DNA from: Isoetes taiwanensis
Taxonomy: Eukaryota; Streptophyta; Lycopodiopsida; Isoetales; Isoetaceae
Direction of reading: 5' to 3'
Length of the DNA stretch: 64,000 bases
Assembly (NCBI GenBank): GCA_021234155.1
Contig: JAJEKV010000032.1
Span: 4,905,835-4,969,834, forward strand
This document shows, piece by piece, positions 22,991 to 36,685 of this stretch; positions within the stretch are counted from its first letter, which is position 1, and each line of letters opens with the position of its first letter. Both the position numbers and the translations under genes were made by a program. Under the pieces are notes generated by a model that worked only from the letters and a program-made list of their open reading frames with translations, ran no database searches and was not told where the DNA came from.

Positions 22991-25876
22991 TCAATGTCCA
23001 CTGAATAGCTCTTCTTTGGCCATTTACCGGTGGACAAACACTTGATGTACTGATTAAACCCAAGAATTATCAAGAACTAGGATACGCATTTGCTGCTGAA
23101 ATTCTACTACATGCCTTGTACTTTATCAGAACCATGTAATGGTTACCCTCATATTCAAAGGATACTGTTTGGCTTTCTTTTGCCAAGTGACAAATATGGT
23201 ATTGGTTAGACTTCAAGGGCCAAATGGCAACTATCAGAAATGGCCAAACGGCAAAATTTGCAAAATTTTGCCTTATTTTGGCAGTGCTAATGGCATTCAA
23301 GTGCTGCATGTAACTGCCAAGAATTTGAAGGTCCTAAGTGGCATCTCTGATTTTCACTTCTTTGGCCCTTGCTACTATGGGTTGTAATGGTCATGGCCAA
23401 TTTCCAAGAAATGCTCGACTTATACGAAGTGTTGAGATACCATAATTAATTTTTATCCACTAAATTCCTTATGCAAAGGAAATCATCTAGAAATTCATTA
23501 TGTCAAAATGGTAAGGTTTGCCACGTGCCTTATTGGACAGTTCAATAATGTAATAAGGTCTTATGGGCGCACAGATATCTCAGAATTTAACCATGGACTC
23601 TGATATCTCGGAATTTAACCATAGGCTCTGATAGCTCAGAAGTTAATTTTAACCATAAGCTCACGCGGTACTCTGGGAGGAAAATGTCTTTAACTTTGAT
23701 ATTTATTGGCTCTAAGAAACATTATAGGGAAAGGTAAAATTGTATTTTCAAAGGTCGACATTTGTCAAAAACATGTTGCCTTTCATGTACCCCAGGGATG
23801 GAGACTTATCCACGTATTTTTCTCCTAAGATGCTCCGACCTAACCCTAAAGTTCTTATTCTAAGGTTGAATTTGCTTGACCTAACCCTAAAGTTCTAAAT
23901 CTAGGGTTCATGGCGGGCGAGAATGGCCAACAAGCCGACACAGGAACGCTTTTGATCTGCGAACACTTGATCGATACTAGGGCCTTTTTCCAAGATCATA
24001 ATGTTGCGCCCGGTTTATCTATCACTATACTATGGTACCGATTCACATGAAGATCTGAGCATATTAAGCATATTCCGCAACTCTCTTGCTGTTTATTATG
24101 ACCATTCTGTTTTCGTTTTGCTCACTGAACAGCTGTATGGCTCACAGATCAACGCCTTGTATTTGTTGTTGTGCTACAACTTTGCCGTCTGTGCATATGT
24201 GCATAATCTGTACATCTACATCTGAAGAAAAGGATTGCAAGGACGATTCTCACTGCTACAAGCATGATCTGGCCTGCTACATACATGTTTTATGAAGTGC
24301 TTTACAAGCAAGGTACAGATCCCATGCTCGGATCTCTGATATCAAACGCTCTGAAGCAAGATCCAGTTCGTGGCTCCATGCTGGTATGAATTCAAGTCTG
24401 CATTCTTTTCTTGTCACGTGTAAATGCAATGATGTTACCACGAAAAATGCTTGCAACTAGTGGTAGCTCCGAGACTTCAAATCGGCATGGAAGATTCATT
24501 GTTTTCAGGGCTATTTGCAGTTTATGATTGATTTTGCATACTTTTGTGAAAGCACAACATCAGCAGCCTATCTACAAGTAATAGCATCAGAAGCTACTGT
24601 GCTTTTCTATAATCAAACTGAGCAAGCAGTCTACTCATTGGATTACGTCTCATACTTTACTGCACATTCTCATGGATATAGTTGGATGCCATTGCATTTT
24701 GTTAGGGATGATAAAACATGTTCGATTAGATGATGAAATCCAGAAAGCGACTGATAGGAAAGCTCAATGCAGTCTACTGCAACAAACGTATTTGGATGTC
24801 TGGATTTTTAAAGTGATTCTTGAGGAGGTCACAGATATCACTCAAAATGCACTAATGCATATGAAGGAGCTAGAAGACGAATCAAACGATGGCGTCCTTC
24901 CTCTAAATCAGGTTTTTCAAATTGGCCAGCATAACTTATGGTTCTAGTTGACCTCAAAACTAGGCACATAATGATATGTCTGCGATTTCTCAATGTTTTA
25001 TGCATGTATATCTATCTTTTGCTTACTGATTTAAGTTGCAAAGGGCAAAGGGCGATAAGCCATGGAATTCTCTAGCTTACCTGACGCCCCTTGTCTAGTT
25101 ACCGATTATTTTGCTAACTTTGACATGGTTGGGTGCAGTAACCGAGTTCCATTTCCTTTACTCCATTATTTCGGTTTATGGATGTCTTTGGGCGTCTTTG
25201 ATTCAAGGACCGGATGTAAATGTTTGTACAAGTGTTTGTTTAAACGTCTTTGCATAAACGGTATACCCCTCGGCTTTTGTTTTTGGGAATGCAAGTTACT
25301 TGAAGAAAAAATGTGTAATGACCTCCATCGGTAATACTCAGATCCGCTTAAAACTACATCTCGCTACATCTTATATCTATGCTTTAGTTTAAACGATCAT
25401 TGTATCTATTTAAGGAATGTGGCAAGAGCCTTAATCTTTGCAAAGATATTTCAAGAATATAGTGTGCATAAACCACCGTTGTTTGCCTCATAGCCAAACT
25501 TCAAGGCTCGTATCGATATTGCATATTTCAAGATATTTTTTCATTAATGGGTACATGTTTACCAAAGATGCACATGCTTTGTAATTTGTTGTAAGGGGAG
25601 TTCATGCATGAAGCATGCATGGAATGCCACTAAAATATGGTAGAAATATGATTGTTAAGGCGGTCAAAATAACATGAAATGCACACTTTTTGTCTTTGGT
25701 TTGTTTGCATAATGAACCTATGAGCATCTTGTATTTCCATTACTCGTCTAAAATCGGCAAGCTTACACATGGTAAATAAGGTTCGAATGTGGCAAGGTTC
25801 TATATGGCTTCCCATTGATTGATAATGGGTTTGATAAGCCTTAGCCTGCAGGAGGTTAAGATAAACCCACTATATA
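22962..25876 (+). repeat. 2.9-kb direct duplication, copy 1
   Basis: Matches 26,732-29,582 almost throughout. Both start at TATATCTATAAATATAAATA and end near GAGGTTAAGATAAAC. Identity is very high in the first 1 kb. Differences later cluster at CTG/CAG trinucleotides and small indels. The copy contains gene-like pieces (telo-box AACCCTAA words at about 23.84 kb, an initiation-like ATGGCGGGCGAGAATGGCC, and coding-like frames at 24.0-24.95 kb), but here the first frame is disrupted relative to copy 2. Confidence 0.9.
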
Positions 25877-26731
25877 TTCTCGGACTTGAATTACTAGTAT
25901 AACTAGTATGGGCCTATGGAACCTTCCACATTCTAGGTGTTATTACTATTCATGCATTCTAATCCTATGACATCTCTAATTTTCCTACATGAATTTTTTA
26001 TACTATAACAGGACATCACTTTATGCTGTTTGATTTGCAATAAATCATGCTAACCTTTCTGATTCTTGAGGTGGATTGCTCCTGTACCTCCCACTTTTGG
26101 GTTGTATCAAGATGTACCAGATTACCAGTAGCTCTTATACTCCAAAAAATTACCTTAAGGGGAGAGACTGCTCTGCGATCATGTTCCTGGATGTAAATAA
26201 TATGCTAAGCCCTGCTGTTAAGTTCAATAAAACAAGGTATGACTCTTCTATGTGCACTGCATTATATCTGATTGCTTTGCTCAACTACTTAAGCCGTGTA
26301 GTTGGCTACCATCATGTATCTTTTTACACCCAGTAGCCATCGATGCATATAAAAAATGCTAAACATGGGGTGTTCCCAATCTACATTGTTCACTACGTGA
26401 ACTGGAGTTTTTAACTCTTAACTTGAAATTAATCATAGGACATGTGTACACAACAAACACAAGATAGAAGGCAAATGCATGCAAATATTTGTGCAGAAAA
26501 GGCCTGGCCACATGGACACATGAAAGCTGTTCTATACAGATTCAAAGATGATCAAATTTTGACCTACTGTTCGGCATCTAATAGAGGTATTTCTACAATC
26601 AAAGTTTCTAAAGATGTTTAGTTGGCAGGGAGGGCCCCTATGGTTGCATAGCATAGGGACCCTCTCAGCCCTTATGCTTTCACCAATGGAGACCAACCTT
26701 GCCTTCCGGAAGGAGGTAGGCCCAAAATTTC
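25877..26731. other. Spacer between the two duplication copies
   Basis: AT-rich sequence without a recognised gene. It is not duplicated elsewhere in the window. Confidence 0.45.
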
Positions 26732-29574
26732 TATATATCTATAAATATAAATATATATATTCAATGTCCACTGAATAGCTCTTCTTTGGCCATTTACTGG
26801 TGGACAAACACTTGATGTACTGATTAAACCCAAGAATTATCAAGAACTAGGATATCCATTTGCTGCTGAAATTCTACGACATGCCTTGTACTTTATCAGA
26901 ACCATGTAATGGTTACCCTCATATTCAAAGGATACTGTTTAACTTTCTTTTGCCAAGTGACAAATATGGTATTGGTTAGACTTCAAGGGCCAAATGGCAA
27001 CTATAAGAAATGGCCAAATGGCAAAATTTGCAAAATTTTGCCTTATTTTGGCAGTGCTAATGGCATGCAAGTGCTGCATGTAACTGCCAAGAATTTGAAG
27101 GTCCTAAGTGGCATCTCTGATTTTCACTTCTTTGGCCCTTGCTACTATGGGTTGTAATGGTCATGGCCAATTTCCAAGAAATGCTCGACTTATACGAAGT
27201 GTTGAGATACCATAATTAATTTTTATCCACTAAATTCCTTATGCAAAGGAAATCATCTAGAAATTCATTATGTCAAAATGGTAAGGTTTGCCACATGCCT
27301 TATTGGACAGTTCAATAATGTAATAAGGTCTTATGGGCGCACAGATATCTCAGAATTTAACCATGGACTCTGATATCTCGGAATTTAACCATAGGCTCTG
27401 ATAGCTCAGAAGTTAATTTTAACCATAAGCTCACGGTACTACCGGGAGGAAAATGTCTTTAACTTTGATATTTATTGGCTCTAAGAAACATTATAGGGAA
27501 AGGTAAAATTCGTATTTTCAAGCTGACATTTGTCAAAAACATGTTGCCTTTCATGTACCCTGGGATGGAGACTTATCCACGTATTTTTCTCCTAAGATGC
27601 TCGACCTAACCCTAAAGTTCTTATTCTAAGGTTGAATTTGCTTGACCTAACCCTAAAGTTCTAAATCTAGGGTTCATGGCAGACGAGAATGGCCGCCAAC
27701 AAGCCGACCTGGGAACGCTTGATCTGCGAACACTTGATCTGATACTAGGGCCGGCACAGCTCATAATGCTGCGCCCAGTTTATCTGCACTATGCTACAGC
27801 CGATTCACATGAAGATCTGAGCATATTAAGCATATTCCGCAACTCTCTTGCTGTTTATTATGACCATTCTGTTTTCGTTTTGCTCACTGAACAGCTGTAT
27901 GGCTCACAGATCAACGCCTTGTATTTGTTGTTGTGCTACAACTTTGCCGTCTGTGCATATGTGCATAATCTGTACATCTACATCTGAAGAAAAGGATTGC
28001 AAGGACGATTCTCACTGCTACAAGCATGATCTGGCCTGCTACATACATGTTTTATGAAGTGCTTTACAAGCAAGGTACAGATCCCATGCTCGGATCTCTG
28101 ATATCAAACGCTCTGAAGCAAGATCCAGTTCGTGGCTCCATGCTGGTATGAATTCAAGTCTGCATTCTTGTCTTGTCATGAGTAAATGCAATGATGTTAC
28201 CACGAAAAATGCTTGCAACTAGTGGTAGTTCCGAGACTTCAAATCGGCATGGAAGATTCATTGTTTTCAGGGCTATTTGCAGTTTATGATTGATTTTGCA
28301 TACTTTTGTGAAAGCACAACAGCAGCAGCCTATCTACAAGTAATAGCATCAGAAGCTACTGTGCTTTTCTATAATCAAACTGAGCAGGCAGTTTACTCAT
28401 TGGATTACGTCTCATACTTTACTGCACATTCTCATGGATATAGTTGGATGCCATTGCATTTTGTTAGGGATGATAAAACATGTTCGATTAGATGATGAAA
28501 TCCAGAAAGCGACTGATAGGAAAGCTCAATGCAGTCTACTGCAACAAACGTATTTGGATGTCTGGATTTTTAAAGTGATTCTTGAGGAGGTCACAGATAT
28601 CACTCAAAATGCACTAATGCATATGAAGGAGCTAGAAGACGAATCTAACGATGGCGTCCTTCCTCTAAATCAGGTTTTTCAAATTGGCCAGCATAACTTA
28701 TGGTTCTAGTTGACCTCAAAACTAGGCACATAATGATATGTCTGCGATTTCTCAATGTTTTATGCATATATATCTATCTTTTACTTACTGATTTAAGTTG
28801 CAAAGGGCAAAGGGCGATAAGCCATGGAATTCTCTAGCTTACCTGACGCCCCTTGTCTAGTTACCGATTATTTTGCTAACTTTGACATGGTTGGGTGCAG
28901 GTAACCGGAGTTCCATTTCCCTTACTCCATTATTTCAGTTTATGGATGTCTTTGGAGCGTGCTGATTCAAGGACTGGACAGAAATGTTTGTACAAGTGTT
29001 TGTTTAAACGTACTGCATAAACGGTATACCCCTCGGCTTTTGTTTTTGGGAATGCAAGTTACTTGAAGAAAAATTGTGTAATGACCTACTGGTAATACTC
29101 TGTATCTGCTTAAAACTACATCTGCTACATCTTATATCTATGCTTTAGTTTAAACGATCATTGTATCTATTTCTGGGAATGTGGCAAGAGCCTTAATCTG
29201 CTGCAGCATATTTCAGTAAATATAGTGTGCATAAACCACCTGTTGTTTGCCTCATAGCCAAACTTCAAGGCTCTGTATCTGATATTGCACATTTCAGTAT
29301 ATTTTTTCATTAATGGGTACATGTTTACCAGCATGCCACTAAAATATGGTAGAAATATGATTGTTAAGGCGGTCAAAATAACATGAAATGCACACTGTTG
29401 TGCTGGTTTGTTTGCATAATGAACCTATGAGCATACTGTATTTCCATTCTGTCTAAAATCTGGCAAGCTTACACATGGTAAATAAGGTTCGGAATGTGGC
29501 AAGGTTCTATATGGCTTCCCATTGATTGATAATGGGTTTGATAAGCCTTAGCCTCTGGGAGGTTAAGATAAACT

Positions 29575-29582
<8 letters not shown>
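26732..29582 (+). repeat. 2.9-kb direct duplication, copy 2
   Basis: Second copy of 22,962-25,876. It ends at an (AT)n tract followed by ACAAGTTTTTGTACTAT, a word that also borders the AT tracts at 22.9 and 40.24 kb. Confidence 0.9.
27676..27987 (+). CDS. Unrecognised gene-like ORF within duplication copy 2
   Basis: An open frame of 103 codons starting ATGGCAGACGAGAATGGC, preceded by two CCTAACCCTAAAG telo-box-like words of the kind common upstream of plant start codons. It reads MADENGRQQADLGTLDLRTL... then a hydrophobic stretch (VFVLLTEQLYGSQINALYLL). Downstream pieces, possibly further exons, include GYLQFMIDFAYFCESTT (28.27 kb) and RLDDEIQKATDRKAQCSLLQ...VWIFKVILEEVTDITQNALM (28.49-28.68 kb). 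They look like one protein of soluble, helical character. I do not recognise the family. In copy 1 the equivalent first exon has lost its frame, so copy 2 is the better version. Confidence 0.35.
   Translation: MADENGRQQADLGTLDLRTLDLILGPAQLIMLRPVYLHYATADSHEDLSILSIFRNSLAVYYDHSVFVLLTEQLYGSQINALYLLLCYNFAVCAYVHNLYIYI

Positions 29583-29634
<52 letters not shown>
29578..29634. repeat. (AT)n microsatellite
   Basis: Uninterrupted AT run at the right border of duplication copy 2. Confidence 0.9.
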
Positions 29635-29639
<5 letters not shown>

Positions 29640-32600
29640 AGTTTTTGTACTATCAATGGGTATGTTAGCCATGTTTATGAAGACCTGGGAGTAAATTCCA
29701 AGCTTAAAAAGATCAATATCTAAACTTGAATGTCAAGAATTAAGTTAGAAGATTTTACCGTAAAGAATTTAGCAACATAGTTGACCCTATTGGATGAAGA
29801 TAAGTAAAGAAGTTTGCAGTAGTAAATAAAGATTATAAAATTTGAACTTAACTCAAGCTATAGCTAAAAAGGTAAAAAATAGAAGTATTAATCGATGTGT
29901 ATGTTATGTCGAGCAAATAAACGACAAAAGCAAAAACTCTATAGGGTGTCAAATAATAAAATATTTTAGCAAAATCATAGTCAGCCCATCAAAATCGACA
30001 ATCAATATCAATTGACTTAGGCTTAAGACTTACAACACCCTTGACAATGAGTGCACATAACATGCAAATAAAAAAGTTTACATGAACCTTATAGTAAATA
30101 GACCAAAATCGAACAATTTCTAATCTCTAATAAGCATGAACTACTATAAACCAAAATCGAACAATTTCTAATCTCTAATAAGCATGAACTAAGCCTTAGT
30201 TTAGGTTGACAATTGCAATATCATCTGAGTTGGTTATTGCATATAACGAGACTCTACACATTGGTATACACATGAGACTCTCATTTAGAATATCTTAAAT
30301 TAATTGTTCATATGTGAATTATGTGTTTCTTCATATCTAAACCTAGTAGAAATCATCATGCCAGAAGATGCAATAGAGCTGAAGCTGGGGTAACATATCC
30401 AAATGCCACAAAACATGGAAATCAATAGACTACTCCGAGGCCATGTTTAAGCACAAAACAAATTGCCCTAAATATTTTGGAACCCTTTCTTGTATGGCAA
30501 CAACCTAAAATAATGCTCTACGTTTTGAAGCTTCCTTTTGCAACCTCAATATGTCATCCCGGGCATCTCAACATTGCAGTAATCCTAAAACATATAAAAT
30601 ACAACCATGTAAAAAGAATCACCAACACATTTAGGGGATAGAAGTCCACAATGGGTGCTTATATGCTGTTTTTACGTTCATATTCATTTCTAAAAAATAG
30701 TCAAAATTTCAAATAATGAATCGGACAACCAAATTGAAATATTGTGCATATGCCATGAATGACTGATCAAACATATGTAGGACGATGGATATATGCCCTT
30801 AGAAGATATAGTGTACCTTCTATTCTATTCTATTCTTTGAAGATATAAAAAATGCAAGACACATTATAGCTTAAAAGATACATGGTAATTTATTACGTGC
30901 AACGCCATCATTTGTAATAAAGATACCAGACAAACTATTTACATATATGCCTATGGAAAAAGGTAACAAACTTCTTGCATCTTGTTCCAACGAAGACAGG
31001 AACTACCCCTGGGAAATATCGGCCCAAAAAATTGCATGTCATTAAAATGCATTCATATTGGCCACACATAGAAGTAGTGTGGTGGAACACTTTGCTACAA
31101 CAAGTTTCTCCTGACCCCATAGGTTTGCAAAGCACGTGGTTGTCCTATACCACGTATTACCTACAACATAGGCAGAAGGCGTAGATAAAATCAATTGAAC
31201 CTATCTTTCTACGATAATAGCAAATTGTGCCTTTTTAATAGTAACCATGCTCAAATTGAAATATATTGCCCTGCATAGCCTAAAACTCAAGAGATGTAGA
31301 AATTAACAAATAATTTCTCTAATTCACGACATTGCAAATCAAAAGTGACCCAAAGACTTCAAATGAGTCAAAGTCCACTTCCAAATTCAAAGTCATCCAT
31401 TAGAAGCCCAAGTCATATTGCAAAAGTTCTTGGGATTTTCTTCTATTCCAAAAATAGTATGGAGAATCCAAGGAGAACCATGCAAGGAAAAGGTCAAAAT
31501 AAACAAAACAAATTTTGTAGACATATTAAAGAAGCTTAAGGGATTTAGTATACGCAGTTAAATTTGGTAATCTATATGTCTTTGAGCCAGTGGCATAGCA
31601 TGATTCTAGAATATACAATCCAGTTTTATCTAGATAAGAAGCCTAGTGCAAACACAATTACCACTATATATAACAATAATCCATTCGCATGCACTTGCAA
31701 CCTAATCAAATTGTGAGTGTCAATTCATTCAAAAGCGGTTGCATTCCCAATCATCTCAATTTGGAGCCTAATTTCTTTTAGTTCAAAGTTAAGGATGTCA
31801 CAATGTGCAGAATAATTTGACAATTTGATGAGCATCTTGCTAGGTAACTTCGTTGACCATGTCGTCCCTTGACTATTCAAAAGTTCAAAACTCTTAACTG
31901 CAACTTTTGCATTGCCAACAACCCTAAGTATGCCTTCAACCGCCCAACATCAACATTTTAGAAATTTAATGTTTCGTATAACATACAACATATGCTATGC
32001 TAGGAACTTAAAAGAAAAGGGGCAATGCTCGAAAAATCATATTTATATAAGCCATATTTGATGTTTCATTAAGGCAAATTTGTAGATTAAGTTGTTTTAT
32101 TAGGTTGATCAATCTATAGGCACCCATATGGCAAATAATATATCAGAAGAGCATCTCAAGAAATATCTTTCAACTCGAAATGAGGCTCATTTGTCATCCT
32201 AACAAGATGAAAGATCTTCCCAAGATGCCTAACGTGGCAAATTTAAAGGTGTAAACATGAAGGTTCTACTTCGACCAGAATAAAACTCACATGTATTCTT
32301 CCACAACTTCCATCTACATCTACAACATTGTACTAATTAAAGAATATAAAACAACCCTTAAACTAATACCGAGGTGACAAATAGTCACCACAGTCTATTA
32401 CATTGATTTAGAAGAATAAATTATGGGGAAAACTATGCAAGGCAAGGCGCTAATACTCTTGGACAATTAAGTGAATGAGAAATATGAATGCATACTATGC
32501 AACTTAACCCAACTTGCAAAATGAATTTTGGCTCACCTTGTACAATTCTAACGTTGGAATATCAATAAGGGTATATATGTGAATTACTAGTGGATATATG

Positions 32601-33830
32601 TCGAACATTAATCACACAATAATGTATTGGGTAATTGCACATGTGTTCAAAATTTGTTGCTGCGGGGTGTTGTTGCTGGCATTGGTAGATTGGTACATCT
32701 TTAGCCTACTTGACAATATTTGAAAGATTGATATTGGTTAGTTCTGATGGTAATGAGATATCGTGGTTAATGTTGATAAAGGAGCTTGCTTGGATATATC
32801 CATATCACTTTTAATTTCCTGTATCAGACCATTAGGTTTGAAAAGCACTGGTGTCTGTATGGATTCTTCTGCCAGGAAATGATGGTTCTAATTTTAGCTA
32901 GGGCTACAACATATTTAGACTAAGTAGCTTGAGTTGCACACACAGGGCAGAATATTTTGATGGGAAAGTCAAAAAATACATTGTCATCAAATTGTAGCTT
33001 AAGCATATATGTTTTGTTTATTACAGGCTTTTCAGAAGGGTTCCCAGCTGGCTATTGGAGTATTATAACACATCCATGATAAATGGTTGAAAGAGAAGGA
33101 ATGCCACAATTCAAATGAGGATGCTAGGCATGGGGACATTGTGGGGCCTCTTTTTTATCACAGGCACAACATCTATCCTTGAGTAGGGGCAAAAGCACGT
33201 TAAGGTCATTTATTTCCTTCGTTGAGGAATCTCAGATTCGGGACTCAAGGGAAAGTAGAAAGCAGTCCCTTGAGGATGATTCGGTAAGAAGCAGTGCTCT
33301 AGGAAGAAGCAATTTAACTATGCAAGAATCACCTTGAATGTTTAATTTAAGGCCATACCTCATCTTTCTTCAACAAGAAGGATGGAAATGCCCCTAATCC
33401 ATGCTGCATGTAAATTTGGGGGGCTGTTTCTGCTCCTACTACATTATTTTGTAAACTAGAATATACTGAATTCACAAGAAAGATTTGTAACATACCAACA
33501 GTGCAAAGAATATGAAAAGATGGACTTCGTGAATCGTGTGCATCTTTCAAAAGGTTAATATACCGAGTAACAAAGTCGGATATGCAATTTTGGACAGTTT
33601 ATGCTATAAGATTTTGGACAGTTTTGGGGAAAGTTTGGAAAGTTTGCAGTAGGTTATGTAAAATGAGCTTAGTGGAGAAATATGGGCATATGTCTCAATA
33701 TTCCCTCACCATTAATGGCTTTCATAAGAAATTGGATTTCAATTTCCATTGCTTGCTTTGCACAGCTACTATTGGACACCCAAAATACAACTTTTGATAT
33801 ACTGAGTATGTCCCATCACGTAATCAGACA
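29640..33830. other. 4.2-kb AT-rich intergenic stretch
   Basis: No gene, element terminus or RNA recognised. It contains a 48-bp tandem duplication (30,102-30,190, word ACCAAAATCGAACAATTTCT) and a short (TCTAT)n run at about 30,815. Confidence 0.5.
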
Positions 33831-34235
33831 AAGAGAATTCATGAACGGACTGCCAGAAGCCCCTCTCAGTTGGCCACGGAGATTTTATATCATCATGGGC
33901 ATTGCTTCAGGGTTGCACATCTTTATCATGGATGTCGTCCACATGTGATACACTATAATATAAAATCTTGCACAGGCAAAAGGCCTGTTGAGTATATGGA
34001 AGACGATGTCGTAATTTTATGTGACTACGTTCGAGCACTTCTTGATTCAGGCAAGCCACTAGTATGTATTGATAGAGATATGAAGGAATATCCAGAAGAT
34101 GAAGTGTTGCCAATAATTAAATTGTGTTTAATATGTAATTCACAGATTCCTTCAAGCAAGCCATCAATGGCAGAGGTTCTTCAAATTTTGGAGTTTATCA
34201 AGCCACTAGGTGATGATATGAAAGATAGCGTATAA
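33831..34235 (+). pseudogene. LRR receptor kinase C-terminal pseudogene (IRK/PXC2-like)
   Basis: Reads LSWPRRFYIIMGIASG (helix alpha-E region), then, after a +1 frame change, HGCRPHVIHYNIKS, where the catalytic loop HRDxKxxN has become HYNIKS. It then jumps straight to TGKRPVEYMEDDVVILCDYV (alpha-G/H region) and ends with PSMAEVLQILEFIKPL. The activation segment (DFG to APE) is missing. The VEYMEDDVVxLCDxVR and PSMAEVxxILE wording is that of IRK/PXC2-type plant LRR kinases. In that clade the catalytic loop is already HxN-like, so the lost Asp may be inherited, but the deleted activation segment makes this copy non-functional. Confidence 0.8.
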
Positions 34236-34339
34236 CAAGAGAGTCCTTCAAGCAAGCCATCAATGGCAGAGGTTCTTCAAATTTTGGAGTTTATCAAGCC
34301 ACTAGGTGATGATATGAAAGATAGCGTATAACAAGAGAG
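34148..34339 (+). repeat. 96-bp tandem duplication across the kinase stop codon
   Basis: Two perfect or near-perfect 96-bp copies (34,148-34,243 and 34,244-34,339) repeating the last 31 codons, the stop and a few 3' bases. Confidence 0.9.
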
Positions 34340-35457
34340 TTTCTGTGTATGTTACTTATCAAGTTTATTTACTGGAGTTTTATTCAATTGCAATTGCAGA
34401 TATAGTTATTGAGTCGTCAAATTTTGTGACTACTTAATATACCACATTTCTTGTTTTATTTGCAACCTGTCCTTGCAGGGGAGAGGTAACATCAACAGCT
34501 GTGATCAATAACATCTCAAATCCGAATAAAGGCAGCCCTAGACTTTTGCATTCTTGCTCACAATTAACTTTTATGAAGTTTATTGTAACGAAAAACATGC
34601 AATTTTATCTTGAATGTATTTTCTATTTACAATGGAACTCTACAAATGTAAATGTTATTAATAATCATTCACAATCCACAGAGACGATATATCAAAGAAA
34701 AAGTGTTAGCAGATAACAAGAAACCAGCAAGCCTGGATAATCTCGTCACTCTTGTAGTTGGAAAAATCCCGCACTTGTGAGTTCCTACTTCAGTTTACTC
34801 ACAGTAAACTTACAGTAATCAAATGCCTCCTGCATATCAGTGGAACCGCTGTCTTCCATCATACCTGGCATTGGAGTCACTCTCTGCAGCTGTATGCCCA
34901 AAGCTACTTCCATTATCTACATTTAGATCTAATTTCATTCGTTTTCTACGGCTTTGATGGACATTTGATGGACATTTAACGGTGTGTCCGTGTCATGACC
35001 TGACACCATATTATCTTCCTGAGTACCCAACTTAGACTCCAGATTCTTTAAAGAACAAAGCACATAATCAATTATTGGTCAACAAAGGTGACCAAATAAA
35101 AACTGCTTTTACCAAATAAATGAACATACCAGATCCTGTTGAGAAAAAAACGCAGTGGCAGTTGTCAAGCTATTAGAGCAACAGAGGCTTTGGTCTTTGA
35201 AGCGACGGACCTGTTGCACAGGACTAAATCCCTGTAAAATCATCGCCACAGAGACCGCTGTTGTTCGAGTATATAAACTGTGGCACCAGATGCATTCCTG
35301 AAGAAATCCCTCAAAATATTACAAAACCAATCGTATCTACAACTTGAACCCATCAAAGATTTTTTGCCAAAGCATACCCACAATCAATCGATTTTTTAAT
35401 AGAGCATATTCACCAAGAAAACCCATCAAGGATTGCAAAATGTAAAGATGAAAGAGG
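34340..35457. other. Between the kinase pieces, no gene recognised
   Basis: Intergenic sequence with short frames only. Confidence 0.4.
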
Positions 35458-35835
35458 CTAATCCATACCTGGTGGAACCGTGCCTGTTAGATTGTTGCCA
35501 TGCACGTCAAGAACCGTGATCTGTGTTAACTTGCTCAGTGCTACAGCATTTGCCAAGTTAGTTGTTCCATGTCGTGATGCATCTGCATGAAGGGGCTTCT
35601 GCCCAGTCAGTATCTCTAGCAGAAGCATTCCAAATGCATACACATCACTTTTCTGTGTCACATGACCTACTGCTGTGTATTCTGGTGCCAAGTAGCCAAG
35701 CATTGCAGAGGTCTTCACAGTTGAGAATAACACTTCATCTGCCAAGATCTTGTGTATGCCATAGCTAGAGATCAGGGCATTGTAATTTTCATCAAGAAGA
35801 ATGTTGGAAGACCAAACCACGACTTGTTGTTCCAT
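35458..35835 (-). pseudogene. Rearranged receptor-kinase fragment (kinase then LRR)
   Basis: The first 80 residues are a kinase C-lobe start: SSNILLDENYNALISSYGIHKI (DFG replaced by SYG), MLGYLAPEY, VTQKSDVYAFGMLLLEILTG. The same open frame then passes into a leucine-rich repeat (LSKLTQITVLDVHGNNLTGTVPPG). In intact receptor kinases the LRRs precede the kinase, so the order is inverted. Either two gene pieces were joined, or an exon-intron boundary lies near residue 85. Subfamily unclear; it differs from the kinase at 33.8 kb. Confidence 0.65.
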
Positions 35836-36685
35836 ATTGTGATGAAGGTATTCAAGACCTGAATGAAAGAATAAAATCCAAACTCCTTAGTATAGAAACC
35901 AAAAGAATGCTTGTGGAATCTCTTAACTGCAACACAAATTTAATGTCTTGAAAGAAACTGAAACTTTGGCTTACCTTTAGCAAAATATGAGCTATATGAA
36001 CTCTGGCAGGCAAGTCCAAAAAAAAAATCCCTCCTTAGGTGCGGGATCAATTCTATTATTCAAGGAGTCAGTCACAATACACCTATAAAGACACCTCTTC
36101 CTACCCAGATATGCACAAAATTTTAGATACTCAAAGATCTCCAGATCTCAGTTTTACTGTTACAACTTACCAACCAAAATACAGAGGACCCAGACCCAGC
36201 AAAAGGGCACAATCTGTTTTTTCCACGCTTTGGATAAGCTTAAAATAAGCTTCCAGGAACCAACCGAAATCCATGAGTTGATTTTTTCCATAAGTAGTTG
36301 ATCTTCAGTTTAAAAAATAAGAAATAAATTGGATCATCCTCTTGAGCGAGGTTGACCCCTCAACATCTACCTCGCTCTTCAAAAACACGAGCAAAAGAAT
36401 GATCAGCTACAAAACTTAAATCAGAATTCCTAATTCTGCACAGAACACTAGCTTTTAGCCTTTTGAATCCTGTTTTTTTTTCTCCCCTTTGTTTCCTATC
36501 CGTGTGTTAGATTACAACAAAATCAGTATCTGCATGCGGGAATTAGTGTTTCAAAGAATTCCAATCCATTGAACTCTAAGGCAAAGGCCGGTATGAAGGC
36601 CTTGCAAGGGACTGCCTTGGTCTTTGGCATAAGTATTGCATGCAACTTTTGATGAATCGCAAAAGAAACGAGGCACTGTTTCCAG

